The notes under the pieces are model-generated. The model was not told where the DNA came from. It saw only the letters and a program-made list of their open reading frames with translations, and made no database searches. Positions 14,844 through 22,222 of a DNA stretch of 35,182 nucleotides are shown in pieces. Within the stretch, counting starts at the first letter, position 1, and each line of letters begins with the position of its first letter. Both the position numbers and the translations under genes were made by a program. Source of the DNA: JBBRHF01 sp038223055 (lineage in GTDB: Bacteria > Actinomycetota > Actinomycetes > JACCUZ01); assembly GCA_038223055.1 (NCBI GenBank), contig JBBRHF010000017.1, positions 1 to 35,182 of the forward strand. Direction: 5' to 3'.

Positions 14844-16399
14844 CCGCCGGCCCCACCTGGCGCGACGTGCTCTGCCCGCAGCCTTCCCTTGGCGATCTTG
14901 CCGGTGGCCGAGTGCGGCAGCTCGTCCACCATCTCGACCACCGTCGGACGCTTGAACCGGGCCAGCCGCGGCACGCAATAAGCCACGACGTCCTCGGCGC
15001 GGAGAACGGCGCCGGGGGCGAGCACGACGTAGGCCTTGACCGCCTCGCCCGTGGCCGGGTCCGGGATGCCGATAACCGCAACCTCGGCAACGTCGGGGTG
15101 TTCGGCGACGGCCTCCTCGACCTCCCGCGGGTAGACGTTGAAGCCATTGACGAGCACCAACTCGCGGCGGCGGTCAACGAGGAACAGGTCGCCGTCGTCG
15201 TCGGCGTAGGCGACGTCGCCGGTGGCGAACCAGCCCGCCTCGTCGGGTCCGCCGCTGCCGTCTGGCCAGTAGCCCGAGAACAGGTTGGGGCCGCGGGCCC
15301 AGATCTCGCCCGGGTCCTCGTCCTCGACCTCGGTGCCCTGCTCATCGACCAGCCGGGTCTCGACGCCCGGGACCGGGCGACCGACGGAACCGGGCTTGAC
15401 CCGCGCGGAGGCCAGCGTCGTGGTGAGAACGGGGGAGGTCTCGGTGAGCCCGTAGCCCTCCCGGATCAGCAGGCCGGTACGCGCCTCGATCCGGCGCAGC
15501 ACGCTCACCGGCAGCGGCGCCGCCCCCGAGCCGAGCAGGCGCACCGACGACAGGGGGGCGCGCAGGTCGATCCGCTCTGCGAGGTCGGCCCACTCGACGT
15601 ACATCGGGGGGGCGCCGGGGATGTTGGTCACCTGCTCCGCGCGCACGAGGTCGAGGGTCGCTTGCGGGTCGAACCGCTCGGCGAGCACGACAGTGGCGCT
15701 GCACCGCGCGGCCAGGCCCAGCACCCCGTTGAGTCCGTAGACGTGGAACAGCGGCAGGACCGCCAGCACGATGTCGGCCTCGGTCATCGCCGGGCGCTCG
15801 AGCGCCGCACACTGCTCGAGGTTGGCCAGCAGCGCCCGGTGGGTGAGCATCGCGGCCCGCGGACGCCCGCTCGTGCCCGAGGTGTGCAGCAACAGGGCGA
15901 GGTCCTCCCCGCCGACCTCCGCCACGAACCGCCCCCGCCGGGCGCCACCGCCGACCAGCGCGTCGAACCCGGCCGGGTCGACCACCACCCGGTGGGTGGC
16001 GGCGACGGCCTCCTCGACCGCCGCGAGGGTGGCGTCCTCGCAGAGCACCGCCCGCACGTCGACGTCACCGAACAGCCAGGCCATCTCCCGCGCGGTGTAG
16101 CCGGTGTTGACGGGCACGGCGACCAGGCCGGCCCGCAGGATGGCGAAGTAGGCGGTCACGAACGCAGGGGTGTTGCCCAGCACCAGCGCGACCCGGTCGC
16201 CCACCTTGGTTTCGAGGTCTGCGCGCAGCCCCCATGCCGCCGCATCGACCGCCGCGTCCAGTGCCCGCCAAGACAGGCGCTGCCCGTCCTGGATCAGCGC
16301 CGTGTGCTCGCCGCGCCGGTCGGCGCTGACCCGGACGTGGTCAGACAGGTTCGCGGCCACGAAGGGAGTCTCGCACGCGCCCCAGGCTGGGGTGGGCAC
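14840..16399 (-). CDS. AMP-forming acyl-CoA synthetase
   Basis: ANL-superfamily ligase of 519 residues, most like long-chain fatty-acid CoA ligases. Motifs in order: HTSGTSGRPRAAMLTH (P-loop, near residue 175), LPLFHVYGLNG, YGLTETSPVL, GWFATGDVAY, DRRRELVLVNGFNVYPREVE and the C-terminal catalytic lysine region SATGKIAKGRLR. In the P-loop the usual Pro-Lys-Gly is Pro-Arg-Ala, a change seen in some family members. The acyl substrate cannot be read from sequence. The GTG at 16399 is used; a shorter start near VAANLSDHV is possible because the first residues are not conserved. It follows the acyltransferase gene by 27 bases, which suggests a lipid-related unit. Confidence 0.85.
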   Translation of the reverse strand: MPTPAWGACETPFVAANLSDHVRVSADRRGEHTALIQDGQRLSWRALDAAVDAAAWGLRADLETKVGDRVALVLGNTPAFVTAYFAILRAGLVAVPVNTGYTAREMAWLFGDVDVRAVLCEDATLAAVEEAVAATHRVVVDPAGFDALVGGGARRGRFVAEVGGEDLALLLHTSGTSGRPRAAMLTHRALLANLEQCAALERPAMTEADIVLAVLPLFHVYGLNGVLGLAARCSATVVLAERFDPQATLDLVRAEQVTNIPGAPPMYVEWADLAERIDLRAPLSSVRLLGSGAAPLPVSVLRRIEARTGLLIREGYGLTETSPVLTTTLASARVKPGSVGRPVPGVETRLVDEQGTEVEDEDPGEIWARGPNLFSGYWPDGSGGPDEAGWFATGDVAYADDDGDLFLVDRRRELVLVNGFNVYPREVEEAVAEHPDVAEVAVIGIPDPATGEAVKAYVVLAPGAVLRAEDVVAYCVPRLARFKRPTVVEMVDELPHSATGKIAKGRLRAEHVAPGGAGG

Positions 16400-16426
16400 A
16401 ACCCCGAGGTCAGCACGACCCCACGG

Positions 16427-17461
16427 TCAGAAGAAGACCGACTTGCGCTGCATGAGCAGCCGGTAGAGCGTGTGTTGGATCGTCTCGCGCACCTGGTCGG
16501 TGAGGTTGAAGACCAGCATGGGGTCCTCGGCGGAGTCCGGTCCCAGCGTGTCGGTCGGGATCGGTTCGCCGAACTCGATCAACCACTTGCTCGGCAGCGG
16601 GATCGCCCCGAGCAGACCCAGCAACGGAAAGGTCGGCGTGATCGGGATGTAGGGCAGGCCGAGCAGGCGGGCCAGGGTCTTCATGTTGCCGACGATGGGG
16701 TAGATCTCCTCTGCCCCGACGATGGAGCACGGGATGATCGGCACCTGCTCGCGCAGCGCCGCCGCGACGAAACCGCCGCGGCCGAACCGCTGCAGCTTGT
16801 AGCGCTCGGCGAACGGCTTGCCGATGCCCTTGAACCCCTCGGGCCAGACCCCGACGAGTTCGCCCCGACGCAGCAGCCGCTCGGCGTCAGCGGAGCAGGC
16901 GAGGGTGGTGCCGGTCTTGCGGGCCAGCTCACTGATGACCGGGGTCTGGAAGACGAGGTCGGCACCGAGCATGCGCAGGTGCCGGCGGGCGGGGTGATGG
17001 TCGCGCAGCGCCAGTTGGGTCATCACCGAGTCGAGCGGGATGGTGCCCGAGTGGTTGGCGACGACCAGCGCGCCGCCTTCGGCGGGGACGTTATGCAGCC
17101 CGTGCACCTCGACCCGGAAGTACTTGTCGTAGAGCGGGCGCATCAGTGCGAGCACGACCTTGTCGGTCAGCTCGGGGTCGAAGCCGAAGTCGTCCACCTC
17201 GACGTCGCCGGTGATGCGGCGGCGCAGGAACGCCAGCGCGCCCGCCAGCTTGCGCTCCCAGTCCTCGGCCGCGACCGGCGGCCGCGGGCCGCCAGCACCG
17301 CCGAGGGCGACTCCCACGGCGGCCGGGTCCGCGCCGTCGCTCGGCTCCGGCTGGGAGATGAGCGGGGTCGTACGTCGCCTGCGAGCCCGCTCCTCGCTGG
17401 CCCGGGAGGCGCCGCGCGCCACGGCGCCGCCGTCAATGGGGATGACTCGCGCCTCAGGCAT
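16427..17461 (-). CDS. PlsC-like lysophospholipid acyltransferase
   Basis: A 344-residue protein with the glycerolipid acyltransferase (PlsC/LPLAT) domain: catalytic VVANHSGTIPLDSVM (the NHx4D box) in the central region and VGVWPEGFKG as the glutamate-glycine motif. Roughly 80 residues of low-complexity, arginine- and proline-rich sequence precede the domain. The family transfers an acyl chain from acyl-CoA or acyl-ACP to a lysophospholipid or related alcohol; the exact acceptor here is unknown. The ATG at 17461 overlaps the epimerase stop by eight bases. The order HTH, bS22, epimerase, acyltransferase is, as I recall, the same in Mycobacterium tuberculosis (Rv0500A, Rv0500B, Rv0501, Rv0502). 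Confidence 0.86.
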   Translation of the reverse strand: MPEARVIPIDGGAVARGASRASEERARRRRTTPLISQPEPSDGADPAAVGVALGGAGGPRPPVAAEDWERKLAGALAFLRRRITGDVEVDDFGFDPELTDKVVLALMRPLYDKYFRVEVHGLHNVPAEGGALVVANHSGTIPLDSVMTQLALRDHHPARRHLRMLGADLVFQTPVISELARKTGTTLACSADAERLLRRGELVGVWPEGFKGIGKPFAERYKLQRFGRGGFVAAALREQVPIIPCSIVGAEEIYPIVGNMKTLARLLGLPYIPITPTFPLLGLLGAIPLPSKWLIEFGEPIPTDTLGPDSAEDPMLVFNLTDQVRETIQHTLYRLLMQRKSVFF

Positions 17462-18494
17462 CGGCTCCTCCGAGCTTGCCCCTCGTGGCCACGCTGACCA
17501 GCCGACGCTCCACCGCCGTGACGGTGTCGCGGGACAGCGCCCCATGCAACCCCTGCCCGGAGACGAAGTCGTCGAAGGCCTCGATCGTGGAGTAGCGCGG
17601 CGTGAAACCCAGCAGGTCGCGCATCCGGGTGGTGTCGACGACCCGACCGTAGGCGAGGAAACGCACCTGCTCAGGGGAGAAGTCGGCGACCCGAAGCCGA
17701 CGCAGGGCCTGTCCGATCAGGGGGACCGAGGACAGCGGCAACGGCACCGAGATGGCTCCCGCGCGATGGATGGCGTGGGACAGCAGCAGGACGCCGTCAC
17801 CGGCGACGTTGAAGATGCCGGGGTGGTCCTCGACGGTGGCCCGCCACAACACCTCGAGGCCGTCGCGCTCGTGAATGAACTGCAGCCGCGGGTCATAGCC
17901 CAAGACCGTGGGCACGACGGGGAGCGAGAAGTAGGACGACAGGGCGGTCGTCACCTTGGGTCCGATGAAGTTGGCGAAGCGCAGCGTGGTCACGTCGACG
18001 TCGGGGCGGCGCCGGGCGAAGCCGCGGACGTAACTTTCGACCTCGATCGAGTCCTTGGCGTAGCCCGCCCGGGCCAGGGCGTTGGGCTCCATCTCCTCGG
18101 TGAACATTGCCGGATCGCGCGGCGAGGAGCCGTAGACGGCGGTGGAGGACTTCACGACCAGTTTGCGCACGCTCGGGGCCTTCTGGCACGCGGCGAGCAA
18201 CTGCATCGTGCCGATGACGTTGATCTCTTTCATCGTGGCGCGCCCACCCGCACCCATCGGGGTCGCGATGACGGCGGTGTGAACCACGGTGTCGACCTCG
18301 GCCTGGCTGATCACCTTGCCGATGATGGGGTTGCGGATGTCGGCGCGCACGAACTCCGCGTCACCCAGATCCTGCTTGGGCGGGACCACGTCGACGCCGA
18401 TGACGCGCGCGATGTCCGGGTCGGCCTGCAGGAGCTGGGTGAACCGGCCGCCGAGGTATCGCGACACGCCGGTGACCATGACGACCCGGCTCAC
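17454..18494 (-). CDS. NAD-dependent epimerase/dehydratase family protein
   Basis: Extended short-chain dehydrogenase of 346 residues. The N-terminal MVTGVSRYLGGRF is a nucleotide-binding loop of the glycine-rich type, and D35 in GVDVVPP fits NAD preference. KSSTAVYGSS supplies the serine region. The usual YxxxK pair is not obvious: the candidate tyrosine reads GYAKDSIEVESY, with the lysine two residues later. Similar proteins are annotated GalE2-like, but a UDP-galactose role is not shown by the sequence. The GTG at 18494 lies nine bases after the bS22 stop, so all four genes from the HTH gene down probably share transcripts. Confidence 0.85.
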   Translation of the reverse strand: MSRVVMVTGVSRYLGGRFTQLLQADPDIARVIGVDVVPPKQDLGDAEFVRADIRNPIIGKVISQAEVDTVVHTAVIATPMGAGGRATMKEINVIGTMQLLAACQKAPSVRKLVVKSSTAVYGSSPRDPAMFTEEMEPNALARAGYAKDSIEVESYVRGFARRRPDVDVTTLRFANFIGPKVTTALSSYFSLPVVPTVLGYDPRLQFIHERDGLEVLWRATVEDHPGIFNVAGDGVLLLSHAIHRAGAISVPLPLSSVPLIGQALRRLRVADFSPEQVRFLAYGRVVDTTRMRDLLGFTPRYSTIEAFDDFVSGQGLHGALSRDTVTAVERRLVSVATRGKLGGADA

Positions 18495-18503
18495 TGAGCG
18501 GCC

Positions 18504-18599
18504 TTACTTGTTGCGGCGCTGAACGCGGGTCTTCTTGAGCAGCTTGCGATGCTTCTTCTTCGCCATGCGTTTGCGGCGTTTCTTGATGACCGAACCCAC
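18504..18599 (-). CDS. mini ribosomal protein bS22 (AURKAIP1/COX24 domain)
   Basis: A 31-codon gene that is easily missed. From the GTG at 18599 it reads MGSVIKKRRKRMAKKKHRK and then LLKKTRVQRRNK. Almost half the residues are lysine or arginine. This is nearly identical to the 33-residue mycobacterial protein found as an extra subunit (bS22) in the small ribosomal subunit, near the decoding region, and it carries the AURKAIP1/COX24 motif. An AGGG precedes the start by six bases. It lies between the HTH gene and the epimerase, the same position as Rv0500B in M. tuberculosis from memory. Confidence 0.92.
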   Translation of the reverse strand: MGSVIKKRRKRMAKKKHRKLLKKTRVQRRNK

Positions 18600-18752
18600 T
18601 AGGGACCCTCACTCATTCGACGGTGACGCGCTCGAGCGTGCGCGCGGATGCTCCGGCAGACGCCGGTGGGCCCCGCGAGCAAGGCTCTTACCTTACCCCG
18701 CGCGGGCGGGCGACGTGGGCCGTGTGGTCAGTGGCTCGGCAGGCGACGGCGC

Positions 18753-18962
18753 TCAGGCGGTGTCGAAGAACGCCTCGCGAAGGTATTGGTGCACCGCCTG
18801 CTCAGGGACGCGAAAGGACCGCCCCACCCGGACCGCCGGCAGCGTGCCCGCGTGGACCAGGCGATAGACGGTCATCTTCGACACCCGCATGGTCGCGGCG
18901 ACCTCGGCCACGGTGAGGAACTTGACCTCGGCGAGCGGGCGATCCGGACGTTCTGTTGCCAT
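18753..18962 (-). CDS. small HTH DNA-binding protein (excisionase/MerR-like)
   Basis: A 69-residue single-domain protein. FLTVAEVAATMRVSKMTVYRLVHAGTLPAVRVGRSFRVPEQAV is a winged helix-turn-helix of the excisionase (HTH_17) kind, with the recognition helix at MTVYRLVHAG. Despite the family name, nothing here suggests a phage or integrative element: the gene is conserved next to bS22 across actinobacteria (Rv0500A in M. tuberculosis, from memory) and is probably a nucleoid or transcription factor related to BldC. The ATG at 18962 gives the usual family length; the open frame upstream runs into the deacetylase gene. Its targets are unknown. Confidence 0.87.
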   Translation of the reverse strand: MATERPDRPLAEVKFLTVAEVAATMRVSKMTVYRLVHAGTLPAVRVGRSFRVPEQAVHQYLREAFFDTA

Positions 18963-18991
18963 GGCGCACCAACCCTCAGCGCGTGACGGGC

Positions 18992-19009
18992 GCCGGCTTC
19001 CCCGCCGGC
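18992..19009. promoter_or_regulatory. hairpin in the HTH gene leader
   Basis: GCCGGC at 18992-18997 and at 19004-19009 can form a 6-bp all-GC stem with a 6-base loop, about 30 bases before the HTH gene start. It could be a terminator for the upstream acuC-like gene or a leader structure; no T-run follows. Confidence 0.4.
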
Positions 19010-19075
19010 AGCACTGAGTCGCACGCGCTCTGACCCCCAGCGTAGGTGCGGGAGTGCCGGATGGGATAGGGGGTG

Positions 19076-20263
19076 TCAGAAGGGGAGCAGCCCGCCGAGA
19101 CCGTGCAACGGGAAAACCGACTGCATGGTGGCGACCACGGCCTGGTCGACCGGGTCGGCGGGGTTGAATCCCTCGGACCAGTCGCGCCACTGCAGGACCG
19201 CGCCGTCGGTCATCCGGGCTGGCCCATCGACACCGAGCCGCCCGTCGACGTAGTCGAGCCAGCTCTGCGGGATCGCCGTCTTCGCCTCGACGGGCGCGCC
19301 GGCCGCCTCGCCGATGAGGTGGCTCCAGGCCCGCGGCACGACCTCGACGATCTCGTAGCCGCCGCCGCCGGTGGCCACCCAACGCCCTCCGGCGCAGCGG
19401 TGCGCGAGATCGTGCAACGCCGCGTACGACGCTCGCTGGGCGTCGATGCTCAGCGCCAGGTGGGCCAGCGGGTCGAGCAGGTGACTGTCGCAACCCTGCT
19501 GGGTGACCAACACGGCCGGGGCGAACTCCTCGACCAGCGGCGGCACGACCGCGTGGAACGCGCGGAGCCACCCACTGTCGCCCGTGCCCGGCGGCAACGC
19601 GACGTTGACGGCCTGGCCGCTCGCCGCCGCGCCCCCGACGTCGGCGGGAAAACCGGTGCCGGGGAACAGGAACCGACCGCTCTCGTGCACCGAGATGGTC
19701 AGCACTCGAGGGTCGTCCCAGAACATCCGTTCGACGCCGTCGCCGTGGTGCACGTCGACATCGACGTAGGCAACTCGCTCGGCGCCCTCGGCCAGCAGCC
19801 AGGCGATCGCGACGGCCGCGTCGTTGTAGATGCAGAACCCGCTGGCGGCCCCGGGCATCGCGTGGTGCAGGCCGCCGGCGATGCTGACCCCGTGCTCGGC
19901 CTCGCCGGTCCAGACCGCCCGGGCCGCCGCCACCGTCGAGCCCACGATGAGGGCGGAGATCTCGTGCATGCCGGCGAACGCCGGGTTGTCCGGGGTGCCC
20001 AGGCCCCGGGCCAGGTCGGGCCGGCGCGGGTCTGCGCTCACCCGGCGTACGGCCTCGATGTAGTCGAGGTCGTGGACCAACCCCAGCAGGTCGTCGCCGG
20101 CCGGCCGCGGGGTCAGCACCGTCACGTTGGGCAGGTCGAGCAGGCCCAGTGAACGCGCCAGCCGCATGGTCAGGTCGACCCGCAGGGGGTTCATCGGGTG
20201 GGTGACGCCGAAGTCGTAGCCGATCAGGTCCTCGTCCCAGGGCAATGCGACCGATCGGCTCAT
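19076..20263 (-). CDS. AcuC-like acetoin utilization / histone deacetylase family protein
   Basis: Zinc-dependent deacetylase of the arginase-deacetylase fold, 395 residues. Metal and catalytic motifs: GGLHHAMPGAASGFCIYND, VDVDVHHGDGVE, and VTQQGCDSHLLDPL with the later aspartate, followed by TGGGGYEI. The family removes acetyl groups from lysines; in Bacillus AcuC acts on acetyl-CoA synthetase, and the target here is unknown. I use the ATG at 20263. A GTG at 20272 is also possible, but a TAGCGT hexamer seven bases before the ATG resembles a leaderless -10. The gene begins right after the MacB-like permease stop, so it may also be read through from that operon. Confidence 0.86.
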   Translation of the reverse strand: MSRSVALPWDEDLIGYDFGVTHPMNPLRVDLTMRLARSLGLLDLPNVTVLTPRPAGDDLLGLVHDLDYIEAVRRVSADPRRPDLARGLGTPDNPAFAGMHEISALIVGSTVAAARAVWTGEAEHGVSIAGGLHHAMPGAASGFCIYNDAAVAIAWLLAEGAERVAYVDVDVHHGDGVERMFWDDPRVLTISVHESGRFLFPGTGFPADVGGAAASGQAVNVALPPGTGDSGWLRAFHAVVPPLVEEFAPAVLVTQQGCDSHLLDPLAHLALSIDAQRASYAALHDLAHRCAGGRWVATGGGGYEIVEVVPRAWSHLIGEAAGAPVEAKTAIPQSWLDYVDGRLGVDGPARMTDGAVLQWRDWSEGFNPADPVDQAVVATMQSVFPLHGLGGLLPF

Positions 20264-20273
20264 GTCGGGCACG

Positions 20274-21458
20274 CTACTCGGTTCGCAGGGCGACCACCGG
20301 GTCCAGGCGTCCGGCCCGCCGCGCCGGCGCGACGCCGAAGAAGATGCCGACGGCGGCGGACACGGCGAAGGCCAGCGCCGGGGACCACCAGGCGATCACC
20401 GCCGGCAGCGGGCTGAACGCGTCGGCGAGCAGCGACACCCCCACCCCGAGCCCGATGCCGAGCACCCCGCCGACGGCGCACAGCAGCACCGCCTCGATCA
20501 GGAACTGCAGCAGGATGTCGCGCTGGCGCGCGCCGAGGGCCTTGCGCAACCCGATCTCGCGGGTCCGCTCCCGGACGCTGACCAGCATGATGTTGGACAC
20601 GCCCACGCCGCCGACGAGCAGGGAGATCGCGGCGATCGCGGCCAGCACGAGGGTCAGCAGGCCCAGGATCCGCCCGATGGTGCCCAAGATCTCGGTCTGG
20701 GTGACAGCGGAGAACTCCTCGCCGGTGTACTTGTCCTGCAGCGCCGCCACGAGCCGCCGCTGCAGCGGCTTGACGGCGTCGGAGGTGGGCGCCTTCACCG
20801 CAAGGGCGTCGATGCGCTGGACCCCGAACAGCCGTTGCGCCGCGGTGACCGGGATGTGCACCTCGGTGTCGCGGTCGACGCCGAAGGTCGAGCCCTTCGG
20901 CGCGAAGATGCCGATGACCCGGAACCGGACGCCCGCGACGTTGACCTGCCGGCCGAGCGGGTCGACGTCACCGAAGACCGTGCGAGCCAGGCTCGAGCCG
21001 AGGACGGCGACGCGGCGCCGCGTGTCAACGTCGGTGGCCGTGATGTAGTCACCCCGCGCCAGCGGGCGGTTGAACACGTTGGGCACGTTCTCGTTGACCC
21101 CGTTGACGGTGACGAACGACTCTCGCGCCCCCACCCGCACCGACTCCCCGGAGGAGATGGTCACAGCGACCCGGCGGCGGTCGCCGACGACCCGGCCCAG
21201 CAGGTCGATGTCGGACAGCGTCAGCCGGCTCACCGAGGGCGCCGAGCCGAACTCGAACTTGCCCGGCACGACGAGGACGAGGTTGGACCCGAGGCCCTCG
21301 ACCTGGGTCTCGACCTCACGCTTGGCGCCGCTGCCGATCGCCACCAGGATGACGACGGCGGCGACCCCGATGATCACCCCCAGCATGGTCAGCGCACTGC
21401 GCAGCCGGTTGGCCCGCAGGGCCTCCAGCGCGACCCGGAAGGCCTCCGTGGCCCTCAC
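20274..21458 (-). CDS. MacB-like ABC transporter permease
   Basis: A 394-residue FtsX/MacB-type permease: one N-terminal membrane helix (ALTMLGVIIGVAAVVILVAIG, about residues 22-42), then a large extracytoplasmic MacB_PCD domain of some 230 residues. Three C-terminal helices follow, with the conserved RTREIGLRKALGAR coupling segment between the first two. Such permeases do not make a channel; they transmit ATP-driven motion to extracytoplasmic partners that move peptides, lipids or drugs. The GTG at 21458 overlaps the ATPase stop as GTGA. Together with the ATPase and adaptor it forms a complete MacAB-like set; the substrate is unknown. Confidence 0.9.
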   Translation of the reverse strand: MRATEAFRVALEALRANRLRSALTMLGVIIGVAAVVILVAIGSGAKREVETQVEGLGSNLVLVVPGKFEFGSAPSVSRLTLSDIDLLGRVVGDRRRVAVTISSGESVRVGARESFVTVNGVNENVPNVFNRPLARGDYITATDVDTRRRVAVLGSSLARTVFGDVDPLGRQVNVAGVRFRVIGIFAPKGSTFGVDRDTEVHIPVTAAQRLFGVQRIDALAVKAPTSDAVKPLQRRLVAALQDKYTGEEFSAVTQTEILGTIGRILGLLTLVLAAIAAISLLVGGVGVSNIMLVSVRERTREIGLRKALGARQRDILLQFLIEAVLLCAVGGVLGIGLGVGVSLLADAFSPLPAVIAWWSPALAFAVSAAVGIFFGVAPARRAGRLDPVVALRTE

Positions 21459-22222
21459 GGCGCCTCCCCCGGTACGACGTCGGCTGCTACGACGTCGGCC
21501 GCTCGGACGTCGGCTGCTCGGACGTCGGCTGCACTGTCGGACTCCACCAGCCCGTCGCGCACCTGCACCCGCCGCGACGCCAGGGCGGCGACCTCGGGAT
21601 CGTGGGTGACGACCACGACGGCCACTCCGCGCTCGGAGTTGAGCCGGCCCAGGATGCCCATCACCTCGGCGCCGCTGCGGGTGTCCAGGTTGCCGGTGGG
21701 CTCGTCGGCAAGCAGCACTGCGGGGGAGCCGACCAGCGCCCGGGCGATCGCCACGCGCTGCTGCTCGCCGCCGGAGAGCTGGCCGGGCCGGTGGCTCAGG
21801 CGGTGCCCGAGTCCGACCGCCGTGAGCGCCTCCTCCGCCATGACCCGCCGCGCCCGGCGAGGGACACCGCGGTAGACCAGCGGCAGCGCGACGTTGTCCA
21901 CCGCGCTGGTGCGGGTCAGCAGCTGGAAGGACTGGAACACGAAGCCGATCGTGCGGTTGCGCAACTCCGCGAGCTCGGTCTCCGACAGCGTGGCCACGTC
22001 GCGTCCGCCGATGCGCAGCAGCCCGCTGGTAGGTCGGTCCAGGCAGCCCAGCAGGTGCATCAGGGTGGACTTGCCCGACCCCGAGGGCCCGATTATGGCG
22101 ACGTACTCGCCCACGTCGATGCGCAGGTCGACCCCGCGCAGCGCCTCGACCGAGAACCCGTCGAGCTGGTAGCTTCGGTGCACGTCGACCGCCTCGACCG
22201 CTGCCGCGGTGGGCGGGCTCAC
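21455..22222 (-). CDS. MacB/LolD-type ABC transporter ATPase
   Basis: A 255-residue nucleotide-binding protein. Walker A GPSGSGKST is at 45-53, the Q-loop is in FVFQSFQLL near 94-102, the signature LSGGEQQR at 149-156 and Walker B LLADEPTGNLD at 170-180, with the switch histidine in VTHD. The sequence is of the LolD/MacB class. After the core domain there is an unusual C-terminal tail of repeated alanine-alanine-aspartate-valine pentapeptides encoded by a 15-bp repeat. The GTG at 22222 overlaps the adaptor stop as GTGA. Transcription order is adaptor, ATPase, permease. Confidence 0.92.
   Translation of the reverse strand: MSPPTAAAVEAVDVHRSYQLDGFSVEALRGVDLRIDVGEYVAIIGPSGSGKSTLMHLLGCLDRPTSGLLRIGGRDVATLSETELAELRNRTIGFVFQSFQLLTRTSAVDNVALPLVYRGVPRRARRVMAEEALTAVGLGHRLSHRPGQLSGGEQQRVAIARALVGSPAVLLADEPTGNLDTRSGAEVMGILGRLNSERGVAVVVVTHDPEVAALASRRVQVRDGLVESDSAADVRAADVRAADVVAADVVPGEAP
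21476..21535. repeat. 4 x 15-bp tandem repeat in the ABC ATPase 3' end
   Basis: Four units beginning GACGTCGGC and ending TGCTAC, CGCTCG, TGCTCG or TGCACT. They encode the repeated AADV[RV] tail just before the ATPase stop. Each unit carries a GACGTC palindrome. Confidence 0.93.

Noticed and set aside
14531..17497. Nearly 1000-codon plus-strand frame opposite four genes
   Set aside because: Composition is that of an antisense shadow (Gly, Arg, Gln, His-rich), and every gene on the other strand has clear motifs.
18753..18962. Excisionase of an integrative element
   Set aside because: The HTH is of the excisionase family by name, but no integrase, att site or phage gene is nearby, and the gene belongs to a conserved core neighbourhood.
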